From positions 248,001 through 312,000 of the forward strand of contig NZ_JAJJPA010000001.1 of the NCBI RefSeq assembly GCF_020907985.1: a stretch of DNA of 64,000 bases, given 5' to 3'. The notes beneath the pieces are model-generated. The model did no database searches. It saw only the letters and a program-made list of their open reading frames with translations, and was not told where the DNA came from. The number at the start of each line of letters is the position of its first letter. The stretch's first letter is position 1. The DNA is from Kitasatospora humi. GTDB taxonomy: Bacteria; Actinomycetota; Actinomycetes; Streptomycetales; Streptomycetaceae. The translations under genes and the position numbers were made by a program. Of the stretch, positions 32,945-40,699 are shown in pieces.

Positions 32945-33212
32945 GCCGTCCGCCGGAGCGCCCCGGTCGGACGCACCGCCCCGGCCGGGCCCGCCGCCCG
33001 GCGCAGGCGGTGGGCCGCCGCGGGTGCGGCTCACCGGGCGAGGTCCGGTGCTGATCGACGGTCCGGTGGAGATCGTCCTTCCGGACGGCCGCAGCGTGCT
33101 GTGCGACCGCCCGGTGGTGGCGCTCTGCACCTGCCGGCGCAGCCACCACTACCCGTTCTGCGACACCAGTCACCGGCGCCGACGGCCTGCGGAGGACGGC
33201 CGCGGCGGCTGA
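32928..33212 (+). CDS. CDGSH iron-sulphur domain protein
   Basis: A 94-residue protein. A disordered Pro-rich N-terminus is followed by a CDGSH domain binding a 2Fe-2S cluster through three Cys and one His: CTCRRSHHYPFCDTSH (about 67-82), matching C-x-C-x2-S-x3-P-x-C-D-x-S-H with the usual Gly replaced by Thr. Family members are redox-labile electron or cluster carriers. It starts at GTG 32928 inside the methyltransferase gene, so translation is coupled. It is the third gene of the redox cassette. Confidence 0.88.
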   Translation: MCGPTEPSAGAPRSDAPPRPGPPPGAGGGPPRVRLTGRGPVLIDGPVEIVLPDGRSVLCDRPVVALCTCRRSHHYPFCDTSHRRRRPAEDGRGG

Positions 33213-33322
33213 CCCGGCGGCCGCGGACCGGCGGCGCGCCGCGGGTGCGGCGGGGCAGCCTTCGGCCGGCCCCGGGCGCCGGGTGGGTCCGACCCCGCTC
33301 GCCGGGTGGCACCGGCCCGGAT

Positions 33323-33348
33323 GTGTAGCGAACGCCGTCTTCGGGCAG
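33323..33348 (+). promoter_or_regulatory. Sigma-B-like promoter before the GAF gene (GTGT-N16-GGGCAG)
   Basis: GTGT 33323-33326 and GGGCAG 33343-33348. The GTG start is only 4 nt downstream, so either the mRNA is leaderless or a later start is used. Confidence 0.45.
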
Positions 33349-33352
33349 GCGC

Positions 33353-33901
33353 GTGACCGCAAGGCATGGCCTGCCGTTCGGCGCGGCAGCCGGAGTTCAG
33401 GGCTCCCCGGCCGACGGCCACCCAGGACTGGACGCACAGATGGGCGATCTGACGCGGATCGCGCAGCTCATGGCGGCGGCCGTCGCCGGGGCGAGCAGCC
33501 GCTTCCTGCCCGACCGGCTGTGCGGCGCAGCGGTCGAGGCGCCGGCCGTCGACGGCAGCGCCATCGTGCTGATGACCGAAGCCGGGCACCGGGCCGGCGT
33601 CTGGGCCGGCGACGAGCGGGTTCGACGCCTGGAGGACCGGCAGTTCGCCCTCGGCGAGGGACCCACCCTGGATGCGTTCCGCACTCGGCGCCCGGTGCTC
33701 GTGCCCGACCTGCCGGCTCCCGGCGAGCTGCGCTGGCCGGTGCTGAGCGTGGCACTCACGTCGCATGGCGGGGTCGGCGGTCCGCGTGGCGCCTTCGCCC
33801 TGCCGCTCCAGCTGGGGGAGTCCTGCACGGGCAATGGATCAGGGCCGTTCCCTTCCGGGCAGCGGCTGATTACGGTGATCACCTGTTCGGTACGGAGGTG
33901 A
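33353..33901 (+). CDS. GAF-domain protein, apparently truncated
   Basis: A 182-residue frame with most of a GAF sensor domain: LCGAAVEAPAVDGSAIVLMTEAGHRAGVWAGDERVRRLEDRQFALGEGPTLDAFRTRRPVLVPDL, then GAFALPLQLG. After about residue 157 the homology stops and the frame ends with unrelated residues (ESCTGNGSGPFPS). In relatives GAF is completed by another strand and followed by an ANTAR RNA-binding domain; both are missing. It may bind a ligand or be decaying. GTG 33353 is provisional; ATG 33440 is an alternative. The stop overlaps the ribosome site of the DUF3040 gene. Confidence 0.65.
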   Translation: MTARHGLPFGAAAGVQGSPADGHPGLDAQMGDLTRIAQLMAAAVAGASSRFLPDRLCGAAVEAPAVDGSAIVLMTEAGHRAGVWAGDERVRRLEDRQFALGEGPTLDAFRTRRPVLVPDLPAPGELRWPVLSVALTSHGGVGGPRGAFALPLQLGESCTGNGSGPFPSGQRLITVITCSVRR

Positions 33902-33906
33902 CGACG

Positions 33907-34245
33907 GTGGACGGGCCGACGCTCTCAGAGCGCGAACTGCGGATCCTCGCGGAGATCGAGGAGGAGTTGCGGGCCGACGGAAAGCTGGACCGGGAGCTGA
34001 GCACGATGCACCCGGGCCTGCCGAGCCGGGCCGGCCGCGCCGTACAGGCAGCCGGGCGGGTGTCACCGGCGGTGCCGATCGTGCTCGTGATGCTCTCGCT
34101 CAGCCTGGCCCTGGCGGCCCCGCACGACCACACCGTCAGCGCCTTGGTGGTGTTCTCCGTCATCTGGGCCTCGACCGTGCTGCTGCTGGGCGCCCGGCTC
34201 GCCGTCCACCGCGCGACGCGCGCGGGGGGCGATTACTCCGACTGA
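33907..34245 (+). CDS. DUF3040 domain membrane protein
   Basis: A 112-residue actinobacterial DUF3040 protein. An N-terminal cytoplasmic helix LSERELRILAEIEEELRADGKLDRELSTM carries the family motif. Two membrane helices follow, VPIVLVMLSLSLALAA (about 58-73) and ALVVFSVIWASTVLLLGARLAV (about 80-101). GTG 33907 is chosen because GGAGG ends 8 nt before it; GTG 33898 overlaps that site. Function unknown. Confidence 0.82.
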   Translation: MDGPTLSERELRILAEIEEELRADGKLDRELSTMHPGLPSRAGRAVQAAGRVSPAVPIVLVMLSLSLALAAPHDHTVSALVVFSVIWASTVLLLGARLAVHRATRAGGDYSD

Positions 34246-34248
34246 TCC

Positions 34249-34273
34249 GCATCGTCCCCTGCGCGCCGGGCAG
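34249..34273 (+). promoter_or_regulatory. Sigma-B-like promoter before the STAS gene (GCAT-N15-GGGCAG)
   Basis: GCAT 34249-34252 and GGGCAG 34268-34273, 161 nt upstream of the STAS start. A second match (GGTT-N14-GGGTAC, 34407-34430) is too close to the ATG and reads better as a ribosome site. Confidence 0.4.
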
Positions 34274-34434
34274 GCAGCCGGGGCGTGTCTTCCGTGCTGT
34301 GCGGCTCCGGGCGCTGCTGCCGGGGGTCGCGGGCGCGTCGGGCTGCCGTTGCCGGTGTCCGCCACTGGTACCCGTCCGCTCGACGAGGCATGCTCGAAAA
34401 CGGGCCGGTTGTCCCCAGCAAAGGGGGTACATCG

Positions 34435-34854
34435 ATGTCCACCACCCCGCACGACCGCCCGCCGAACGCCGAGGATGGCCCGGGGCGTGGGCTGTGGATC
34501 ACCATCGAGGAAGTGACGGACACGGCCGTGATCTGCCGCCTGCGGGGCGAGGTCGACCAGGACCAGCGGCCCGAGCTGCAGAACGTCCTCGCCGAAGCGG
34601 TCCAGAAGGGGTTGCCCCAGGTGGTCGTCGATCTCTCCGGTCTGACGTTCAGCGACTCGGCCGGCCTCAACGCGTTGCTCCGGTGCCGCGGGGACGCGTC
34701 CGCGGCGGGCACGGAGCTGGTGCTGGCGTCCCCGCCGCCGCAGATGCGCCGCCTGCTGGAGATGACCGGCGCCGACAGGGTCTTCACGATCTGCGACAGC
34801 GTGCGCGCGGCCCTGCCCGGGCCGGCGCCGCCCGCCGACCGGAAGCGGCCGTGA
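34435..34854 (+). CDS. STAS-domain anti-sigma factor antagonist (RsbV/SpoIIAA-like)
   Basis: A 139-residue protein with one STAS domain. Seen: VICRLRGEVDQDQRPELQNVLAEAV, the phosphorylation loop VVVDLSGLTFSDSAGLNALLR (about 63-83, Ser in DSAG), and VLASPPPQMRRLLEMTGADRVF. Such antagonists release sigma-B/F-type sigma factors from their anti-sigma kinase when unphosphorylated. AAAGGGGG lies 8 nt before the ATG. It is the only partner-switching component in the window, amid many sigma-B-type promoters; a regulatory link is inference. Confidence 0.88.
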   Translation: MSTTPHDRPPNAEDGPGRGLWITIEEVTDTAVICRLRGEVDQDQRPELQNVLAEAVQKGLPQVVVDLSGLTFSDSAGLNALLRCRGDASAAGTELVLASPPPQMRRLLEMTGADRVFTICDSVRAALPGPAPPADRKRP

Positions 34855-34899
34855 TCCCGACATCCACGGCCGGTCCGCGACGGACGGTCACCCCCGGGC

Positions 34900-37056
34900 T
34901 CAGCGCTGCGGGAACCGGTGTTGCTCGATCAGCTGGACGAAGCCTTCCCAGAACGACGTACCGGGCTGCCCGCCAGAGGTGCTGACCGCGACCCCGGCGA
35001 CCTGCTCGGGCTCGTCGGCCCCGGCAGCCCGCAGCAGGGCGGTGCCATCGCCGAGCGCCGCCACCGGCTTGCCGTGCCGCAGCGCCTCGGTGGCGAAGCG
35101 CACCGCGTCCGGTTCCGCGGTCAGCGTCCGGCCGCCGCCGTCCGGCACCACGACGGCGTCGTAGAGCACCGAGGCAGTGGTGGGCAGCGCGCGGTCGACC
35201 GGCAGGTGCTCACCGTCCTGGGCCAGCACGTGGCCGTCGTGCGGGGCGACCGTCTCCACCACGGCACCCTCGGCGCCCAGCCGCTCATGAGCCGCTCGCA
35301 CCTGACCGCCGTCCACGCCGGGCACGGCCAGCACCGCGACCTTGCGGGTGCGGATACCGGCGGCCCACAGGTTCTCCAGGCTCAGGGCGGGGGAGACCCG
35401 CGGCTCGTCGGCCGGGCCGACGCCGGCGACCGGATGGTCCTGGGGATCCGGCGGCGCCACGCCGATGCGCCGGGCGACCTCGGCCGCCAGGCCCTGATCC
35501 ACGTGCATCAGGTTGACCACCATGCGGCGGCGCACCTCCCGGTCGGCCACCTTGCCGAGTTCGAAGGCGAAGGCGGCGATGATGTGCTGCTGTTCCCACT
35601 CGGCCATGCTGTGCCAGAACAGCGCGGCCTGGCTGTAGTGGTCGGCGAAGCTGGGGCTGCGCCGACGGATCGCCGCGCCGTCGATCCTCTCCTGGTAGTG
35701 CTCGAAGACGCCCTCGGGCAGCCGTCCGCCGCCCATCGTCGCCGGGCAGCCGCCGCCCACCGAGTTCGGCGCGTAGCTGGTGCCGGGGTGGATCAACTGC
35801 TGGCCGTAGCCGTCGCGTTGGTTGTTCCGCACATCGGCCAGCGGCCGGTTGACCGGCAGCTGCGCGAAGTTGGGGCCGCCGAGGCGGATCAGCTGGGTGT
35901 CCAGGTAGGAGAAGTTGCGGCCCTGGAGCAGCGGATCGTTGGTGAAGTCGATGCCGGGGACGACGTTGGCCGTGTGGAAGGCGACCTGCTCGGTCTCCGC
36001 GAAGAAGTTCTGCGGATTGCGGTTCAGGACCATCCGGCCCACCGGTCGCACCGGCACCAGTTCCTCCGGCACGATCTTCGTCGGGTCCAGCAGGTCGAAG
36101 GGGTAGGCGAACTCGTCGCGCTCCGGTATCAGTTGGACGCCGAGCTCCCACTCGGGGAAGTCACCGGCCTCGATCGCCTCCCACAGGTCGCGGCGGTGGA
36201 AGTCCGGATCGCGCCCCGCGGTGATCTGTGCCTCGTCCCACACCTGCGAGCAGACCCCGAGCTTCGGCCTCCAGTGGAACTTCACGAAGGTGCCGACCCC
36301 TTCGGCGTTGACCAGCCGGAAGGTGTGCACGCCGAACCCCTGCATCATCCGGAAGCTGCGCGGGATCGCCCGGTCGGACATCAGCCACATCAGCATGTGC
36401 GTGGACTCGGGTTGCAGCGAGCAGAAGTCCCAGAAGGTGTCGTGCGCGCTCGCGCCGGTGGGCATCTCGTCCGGCGGCTCCGGCTTGACGGCGTGCACGA
36501 AGTCGGGAAATTTGATCGCGTCCTGGATGAAGAAGACCGGCATGTTGTTGCCGACCAGGTCGTAATTGCCGTGCCTGGTGTAGAACTTGGTGGCGAAGCC
36601 GCGCACGTCGCGCACGGTGTCGGCGGAGCCGCGCGGGCCCTGCACGGTGGAGAAGCGGACGAACACCGGGGTGCGGTGCCCGGGCGTCTGCAGGAAGTCC
36701 GCGCAGGTGTACTCGGCCAGTGACTCGTAGGGTTCGAAGTAGCCGTACGCACCCGAGCCACGGGCGTGCACCACCCGCTCGGGAATGCGCTCGTGGTCGA
36801 AGCGGGTGAGCTTCTCGCGCAGCTGGAAGTCCTCCAGCAGGGTGGGCCCGCGGTCGTCGACGGTCAGGGAGTTGTCGGTGTCGTCGACGCGCACCCCCTG
36901 GTCGGTGGTGAGCGCGCCGTCCGGGTCGGGGGCCCGGTGGGCGTCCAGGGCGATGTCCTTGTCGTCACGCTCGGGCTTCGAGGGCGGGCCGGGGTTGCCG
37001 GTCCCGGGGGCCACGGGTGCGTGCGGGCGTTCTTCGGGAGGTCCGGGATTGGTCAT
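34900..37056 (-). CDS. katE: Large-subunit catalase (HPII/KatE type)
   Basis: A 718-residue clade II haem catalase decomposing H2O2. A disordered N-terminus (1-60) precedes the core with the distal His in [15 protein letters not shown] (about 96), the Asn of [18 protein letters not shown], and the proximal Tyr in [18 protein letters not shown]. The C-terminal domain (about 570-718: [37 protein letters not shown]) is the DJ-1/class I amidotransferase-like fold of large catalases. ATG 37054-37056 has GGAG upstream. Catalases of this class are classical members of sigma-B regulons. Confidence 0.96.
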   Translation of the reverse strand: MTNPGPPEERPHAPVAPGTGNPGPPSKPERDDKDIALDAHRAPDPDGALTTDQGVRVDDTDNSLTVDDRGPTLLEDFQLREKLTRFDHERIPERVVHARGSGAYGYFEPYESLAEYTCADFLQTPGHRTPVFVRFSTVQGPRGSADTVRDVRGFATKFYTRHGNYDLVGNNMPVFFIQDAIKFPDFVHAVKPEPPDEMPTGASAHDTFWDFCSLQPESTHMLMWLMSDRAIPRSFRMMQGFGVHTFRLVNAEGVGTFVKFHWRPKLGVCSQVWDEAQITAGRDPDFHRRDLWEAIEAGDFPEWELGVQLIPERDEFAYPFDLLDPTKIVPEELVPVRPVGRMVLNRNPQNFFAETEQVAFHTANVVPGIDFTNDPLLQGRNFSYLDTQLIRLGGPNFAQLPVNRPLADVRNNQRDGYGQQLIHPGTSYAPNSVGGGCPATMGGGRLPEGVFEHYQERIDGAAIRRRSPSFADHYSQAALFWHSMAEWEQQHIIAAFAFELGKVADREVRRRMVVNLMHVDQGLAAEVARRIGVAPPDPQDHPVAGVGPADEPRVSPALSLENLWAAGIRTRKVAVLAVPGVDGGQVRAAHERLGAEGAVVETVAPHDGHVLAQDGEHLPVDRALPTTASVLYDAVVVPDGGGRTLTAEPDAVRFATEALRHGKPVAALGDGTALLRAAGADEPEQVAGVAVSTSGGQPGTSFWEGFVQLIEQHRFPQR

Positions 37057-37115
37057 GTCACGTGCTCCGTCCTGGGGCAGGCGTGGGTCGTGCCCCGGTT
37101 GCCGTCGCCGGGCGG

Positions 37116-37140
37116 CTGCCCGGTGCCTGGTGCGGCAAAC
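37116..37140 (-). promoter_or_regulatory. Sigma-B-like promoter of katE (GTTT-N15-GGGCAG)
   Basis: GTTT is the complement of 37137-37140 and GGGCAG the complement of 37116-37121, 59 nt upstream of the start. Confidence 0.6.
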
Positions 37141-37224
37141 CGGGCTCCGGGGCGGAATCAGCGCCGGAGAACCGTGGCCGGTGGGCGCGGCCGTTCACCG
37201 GCGGGTGAGGCGGACCCGTGGGGC

Positions 37225-37250
37225 GGATAGAAGCACGGCAGCGTGGGCAG
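37225..37250 (+). promoter_or_regulatory. Sigma-B-like promoter (GGAT-N16-GGGCAG)
   Basis: GGAT 37225-37228 and GGGCAG (then ACG) 37245-37250, 34 nt before the small gene at 37285. It is divergent from the katE promoter. Confidence 0.5.
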
Positions 37251-37284
37251 ACGCCCTGTCGAGTTCACCGAGGAGGTGGCGGAG

Positions 37285-37380
37285 ATGGCTGGGATCAAGG
37301 TGATCAAGCACCCCGCGCCGCGACGCCCGCGCTCGCCACTCGATCTGCGGACACCGTCGGGTCGCCCCCTCCCGTACTGA
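37285..37380 (+). CDS. Small basic peptide (31 residues)
   Basis: MAGIKVIKHPAPRRPRSPLD followed by LRTPSGRPLPY and TGA. AGGAGG lies 8 nt before the ATG and a GGGCAG-type promoter 34 nt upstream. This is why I annotate it despite its size. It is basic, proline-rich, not membrane-bound and unlike any family I know. It could also be a leader peptide for the membrane protein at 37422. Confidence 0.45.
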   Translation: MAGIKVIKHPAPRRPRSPLDLRTPSGRPLPY

Positions 37381-37388
37381 GCGGGAGG
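37368..37388 (+). terminator. Hairpin overlapping the end of the small gene
   Basis: CCTCCCG pairs with CGGGAGG around a 7-nt loop that contains the TGA stop. It could attenuate or insulate the next gene. Confidence 0.45.
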
Positions 37389-37421
37389 CCTTACACGGCT
37401 GCTCGGGATGCGGAGGACGTC

Positions 37422-37805
37422 ATGGCAGGTCGACACCAAGCCCACCGGGTGCACGGAGACGGCGCTTTCCTCGACCGCTGGCGGCTCGCCGACGGCCGGA
37501 CCGGCCGGGACGGCGACGGCCGCGACGACCGCGACGGTTCCGGGAGCGGCCGGGCCCGCGACGACGCGCCGCTGCGCCGCTTCACGGCCAATGTGTTCGC
37601 CGGTGTCTTCGCGTTCACCGCGCTGGTCCTCGCGGTGCTCGCCGCCGCGACGGTGACAGCCCCGGAGACCACGGTGTACTTGGCCGTGGCGGCCCTCATC
37701 TTCGTCCTGCTCGCCGCCGGCACGGCCGTCGAGCGGCGGCTGGTCCGCCGCCGAGCCGCCGAGAAGGGCCCGGACGGCAAAGAGCCCAGGCAACCGCAGG
37801 GTTGA
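37422..37805 (+). CDS. Two-helix membrane protein, unknown function
   Basis: 127 residues: a charged, Asp/Arg/Gly-rich N-terminal half (about 1-55), two helices (NVFAGVFAFTALVLAVLAAATVT and TVYLAVAALIFVLLAAGTAV, about 60-105), then a basic tail. GGAGG lies 6 nt before ATG 37422. It probably shares the transcript from 37250. No family recognised. Confidence 0.7.
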   Translation: MAGRHQAHRVHGDGAFLDRWRLADGRTGRDGDGRDDRDGSGSGRARDDAPLRRFTANVFAGVFAFTALVLAVLAAATVTAPETTVYLAVAALIFVLLAAGTAVERRLVRRRAAEKGPDGKEPRQPQG

Positions 37806-37861
37806 GGAGCCGCGCTCCCGACACCGCAGCCCGGTATGGCGCCCCGGGCCCGGCCCGCGGT

Positions 37862-37886
37862 GTGTCCGCCCCGGCCGAACGGGTAG
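37862..37886 (+). promoter_or_regulatory. Sigma-B-type promoter of the DUF1360 gene (GTGT-N15-GGGTAG)
   Basis: GTGT 37862-37865 and GGGTAG (then ACG) 37881-37886. This promoter plus the following leader is similar to that at 52235-52290. Confidence 0.72.
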
Positions 37887-37912
37887 ACGCGGCAGCGTCG
37901 GAGGAGGTCACC

Positions 37913-38494
37913 ATGCGAGCGGAACACTCAAGGGCATCCCAACCCGTGGGGCAGGCACCCGGCGTCGCCCCGACCCCGACGTGGGCCGGCGACACCCCGG
38001 ACGACCGGCCCGGCCAGGCCGCCAGGGCCGTCGCCGAGGAGTACTCCGGTACGGCTGACCGGCCACTCGGCGGCTACCTCACCCTGCTCGGCGGCTACGC
38101 GGTGTCGGTGTCGGCGGTGGCCGTCGGCGCCCGGGTGCTGCGGCGGCCGCTTCCCCGGCCCGGGCCTTGGGACGTGCTGCTGCAGGCCGGCGCGGTGCAC
38201 CGGCTGGCCCGGCTGGCCGCCAAGGACGCGGTGACCAGTCCGCTGCGGGCCCCCTTCACCCGTTACCAGGGGCCGGCCGGACCGTCCGAGGTGAACGAGG
38301 AGCCGCGCGGCACCGGGGCCCGCCGCGCGATCGGGGAGCTGGTCAGCTGCCCGTTCTGCACGACGCTGTGGGTGGCCACCGGCCTGACCGCCGGCCAGGT
38401 CCTCGCCCCGGACCTCACCCGGGTGGTCAGTGCGACGCTGACCGCGATCACCGTCGCCGATCTGCTGCAGTTCCTGCGGGTGCGGCTGGAGTGA
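37913..38494 (+). CDS. DUF1360 domain membrane protein
   Basis: A 193-residue DUF1360 protein. A hydrophilic N-terminus (1-55) precedes the membrane region GYLTLLGGYAVSVSAVAVGARVL, then the family core LARLAAKDAVTSPLRAPFTRYQG, the Cys motif GELVSCPFCTTLWVATGL (CPFC, about 147-150) and a last helix ending TVADLLQFLRVRLE. AGGAGGT precedes ATG 37913. Function unknown; the CxxC-like site suggests metal or redox chemistry, which is inference. Confidence 0.85.
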   Translation: MRAEHSRASQPVGQAPGVAPTPTWAGDTPDDRPGQAARAVAEEYSGTADRPLGGYLTLLGGYAVSVSAVAVGARVLRRPLPRPGPWDVLLQAGAVHRLARLAAKDAVTSPLRAPFTRYQGPAGPSEVNEEPRGTGARRAIGELVSCPFCTTLWVATGLTAGQVLAPDLTRVVSATLTAITVADLLQFLRVRLE

Positions 38495-38550
38495 GCGGCT
38501 TCGGGAGCCGACTCCCGGCAACCGTGCGCGAAGAGAGAACGGAGTGAGCG

Positions 38551-38733
38551 ATGACCGAGCAGGACAGGCCCGAACACCCGGATGCCCGACCGGTGGAGAC
38601 GCCGGAGTCCCGGATGACGGGCGAGGGCGGGCCACCGCCCGACGAGCGGGAGAAGGACCGGGCGAACGGTCCGGAGTTCGCCGTAGTCGGCGATGACGAC
38701 GACGAGGGGAGAGGCGCGCAGGGCGACGGATGA
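38551..38733 (+). CDS. Small acidic hydrophilic protein
   Basis: 60 residues rich in Asp, Glu, Pro and Gly (MTEQDRPEHPDARPVETPES ... VVGDDDDEGRGAQGDG), predicted disordered. GGAG is 7 nt before the ATG. It lies 56 bp behind the DUF1360 gene on the same strand, likely one transcript. Not recognised. Confidence 0.6.
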   Translation: MTEQDRPEHPDARPVETPESRMTGEGGPPPDEREKDRANGPEFAVVGDDDDEGRGAQGDG

Positions 38734-38787
38734 CGAAGGGGATGACGCAGGCGCACAGGGCGCCGGGGCGGGTCTGCTGACGGATCG

Positions 38788-39453
38788 TCAGGAGATCCGC
38801 CCGAGCATGCTGTCCGCCAGCCCGGCCAGCAGCGCGGCGACATCCTCGTGCACCTCGACGGCGCCCGCCGAGCGCAGGGCGCAGGGCGCCGCCCCGCCGG
38901 TGCGCACCGCGATGCAGGGCACCTCGGCGCGGACGGCCGCCTCGACGTCCCACTTGGTGTCGCCGATGAACACCGCTTGTGTGCACGGCACTTCAGCCTT
39001 CGCCAGGGCCGCCTGCACCAGGTCGGGGGCCGGCTTGCTCGCCGCCACGTCGTCGGCGCTGGTGGCTGCCCAGATCGCCGGATCGGCGTCGAGCACCCGG
39101 CGCATCACGGACAGGTCGCGGCCCGAGGCCGAGCTTGCCAGCACCACCCGCTGCCCGAGGGAGGCGCACCGGCGCAGCAGTTCGGCCGCTCCGTCGAAGG
39201 GGCGCAGCCGGGGCCAGAAGCGTGCGTAGAGGGCCTGGTGGGCCGCACTGATCCGGGCGTCGTCGTCCCGGTCCCGGTCGGCGGGCAGCAGGTGCTCCAG
39301 CAGCTGGTCGCCACCCATGCCCACGGCGCCGTGGATCCGCGCCATCGGCAGGCGGTGACCGTACTGCTCCAGGGCGTCGCTCCAGGCGAGCGCGTGCAGG
39401 TAGGTCGTGTCGAGCAGGGTGCCGTCGACGTCGAAGAGCGCGGCGGCGGTCAT
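38788..39453 (-). CDS. HAD family hydrolase (phosphatase-like)
   Basis: A 221-residue haloacid dehalogenase-like hydrolase of the beta-phosphoglucomutase/phosphatase type. Motif I is FDVDGTLLDTTYLH (about 7-20) with nucleophile Asp; a helical cap holds IHGAVGMGGDQLLEHLL; motif II Ser is in VVLASSASGRDL; motif III Lys in SADDVAASKPAPDLV; motif IV in VFIGDTKWDVEAAVRAEV. It should dephosphorylate a small metabolite in the cytoplasm; the substrate is unknown. GGAGACGCCC precedes the ATG. It is divergent from the LLM gene with promoters placed back to back. Confidence 0.9.
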   Translation of the reverse strand: MTAAALFDVDGTLLDTTYLHALAWSDALEQYGHRLPMARIHGAVGMGGDQLLEHLLPADRDRDDDARISAAHQALYARFWPRLRPFDGAAELLRRCASLGQRVVLASSASGRDLSVMRRVLDADPAIWAATSADDVAASKPAPDLVQAALAKAEVPCTQAVFIGDTKWDVEAAVRAEVPCIAVRTGGAAPCALRSAGAVEVHEDVAALLAGLADSMLGRIS

Positions 39454-39517
39454 GGGCGTCTCCTCTCCTCGTCCCCCTCGTCCCCGTTGATGCCTCAACT
39501 CCCCCGCAGCCGCGCGC

Positions 39518-39542
39518 CTGCCCCGCGGTGGGGTCCGGAAAC
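39518..39542 (-). promoter_or_regulatory. Sigma-B-like promoter of the HAD gene (GTTT-N15-GGGCAG)
   Basis: GTTT is the complement of 39539-39542 and GGGCAG the complement of 39518-39523. Its -35 is 2 bp from the -35 of the divergent LLM promoter. Confidence 0.6.
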
Positions 39543-39544
39543 CC

Positions 39545-39569
39545 GCGTCAGGCGGCAGCGATCGGGTAG
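39545..39569 (+). promoter_or_regulatory. Sigma-B-type promoter of the LLM gene (GCGT-N15-GGGTAG)
   Basis: GCGT 39545-39548 and GGGTAG 39564-39569, 44 nt before the start codon. Confidence 0.65.
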
Positions 39570-39613
39570 CCGCCCCGGTGGCCCGGAAGGTCCCGGAACC
39601 GAGGAGGGCGCTG

Positions 39614-40576
39614 ATGACCGAGTACGGATACTTCCTCTCCTGTGAGGAGTTCGCCCCCGACGAGCTGCTCGCCCAGGCCCGGGCGGCGGCCGACGCCGGA
39701 TTCACCCGGCTGGCGATCTCCGACCACTTCCACCCCTGGAACGACGCGCAGGGCAGCAGCCCGTTCGTCTGGTCGATGATCGGTGCGCTGTCGCAGGTCA
39801 CCGACCTGCCGGTGACCACGCTGGTGACCTGCCCGACCATGCGGCTGCATCCGGCCGTCACCGCCCAGGCGGCGGCGACCAGCAGTGTGCTGCTGGGCGG
39901 CGGCTTCGCGTTCGGCGTCGGCACCGGCGAGGCGCTCAACGAGCACATCCTGGGCGACCGGTGGCCGCCGTTCGCCGAACGGGCCGAGATGCTCGCCGAG
40001 GCGGTCGGGATCATGCGGGCGCTGTTCACCGGTGCGCCGCTCTCGCACCGCGGCCGGTACTACACGGTGGAGAACGCCCGGCTCTACACCCCGCCGCCGC
40101 AGCCGCCGCCGATCCTGGTCTCCGGGTTCGGTCCCAAGGCGGCGCAGCTGGCCGCCGACCTCGGCGACGGCTTCGTCACCATGACGCCGGACCGTGAGCT
40201 GATCGGCGGGTTCCGGCAGGCCGCGGGCCCCGGCAAGCCGGTGATCGGCGGGGTCAAGGTCTGCTGGGACACCGACCGGGCGCGCGCGGTGAAGCGGGTG
40301 CACCGGCTCTGGCCGACCGAGCTGCTGCCCGGCGAACTGAACCAAGTGCTGCCCACCCCGGCCCATTTCGAGCAGGCGAGCGAGTTGGTCACGGAGGCGA
40401 TGGTGGACTCCGCCGTGACCTGCGGCGACGATCCGGCCGCACACCTCGCCACGATCCGCTCCTACGCCGAGGCCGGCTTCGACGAGGTCTACGTCGGTCA
40501 GATCGGCGCGGAGCACGACGACTTCTTCGCCGGCTACCGGGAGCAGGTGCTGCCCGAGCTGGCCGGCGCCGGGTAG
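39614..40576 (+). CDS. F420-dependent LLM-class oxidoreductase (G6PD-like family), copy 1
   Basis: A 320-residue TIM-barrel luciferase-like protein of the F420-dependent group related to Fgd. Seen: YGYFLSCEEFAPDELLAQARAAADAGFTRLAISDHFHPWNDAQG, the F420-site TTLVTCPTMRLHPAVTAQAAATSSVLLGGGFAFGVGTGEALNEHILG, and ILVSGFGPKAAQLAADLGDG. It should transfer hydride between F420 and an unknown substrate. AGGAGG lies 7 nt before ATG 39614. A paralogue is at 54225, also behind a stress-type promoter. Confidence 0.9.
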   Translation: MTEYGYFLSCEEFAPDELLAQARAAADAGFTRLAISDHFHPWNDAQGSSPFVWSMIGALSQVTDLPVTTLVTCPTMRLHPAVTAQAAATSSVLLGGGFAFGVGTGEALNEHILGDRWPPFAERAEMLAEAVGIMRALFTGAPLSHRGRYYTVENARLYTPPPQPPPILVSGFGPKAAQLAADLGDGFVTMTPDRELIGGFRQAAGPGKPVIGGVKVCWDTDRARAVKRVHRLWPTELLPGELNQVLPTPAHFEQASELVTEAMVDSAVTCGDDPAAHLATIRSYAEAGFDEVYVGQIGAEHDDFFAGYREQVLPELAGAG

Positions 40577-40583
40577 GCCGGGT

Positions 40584-40608
40584 GTTTGCTGCCCGTGGGT
40601 GCGGGCAG
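40584..40608 (+). promoter_or_regulatory. Sigma-B-like promoter of the SRPBCC gene (GTTT-N15-GGGCAG)
   Basis: GTTT 40584-40587 and GGGCAG (then ACG) 40603-40608, starting 7 bp after the LLM stop. Confidence 0.62.
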
Positions 40609-40699
40609 ACGCAGTCGCTGTGACGGTGGTGGTGACCAGGGCCGTTGCCGCTGACCACCACCGCCCGTCAGGTTCCGGCTGCCTTCGTGGAGGTGTCTG

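Noticed and set aside
34407-34430. GGTT-N14-GGGTAC directly before the STAS start as a promoter
   Set aside because: The -10 would end only 4 nt before the ATG, and AAAGGGGG there is a well-spaced ribosome site. The site at 34249 is a better candidate.
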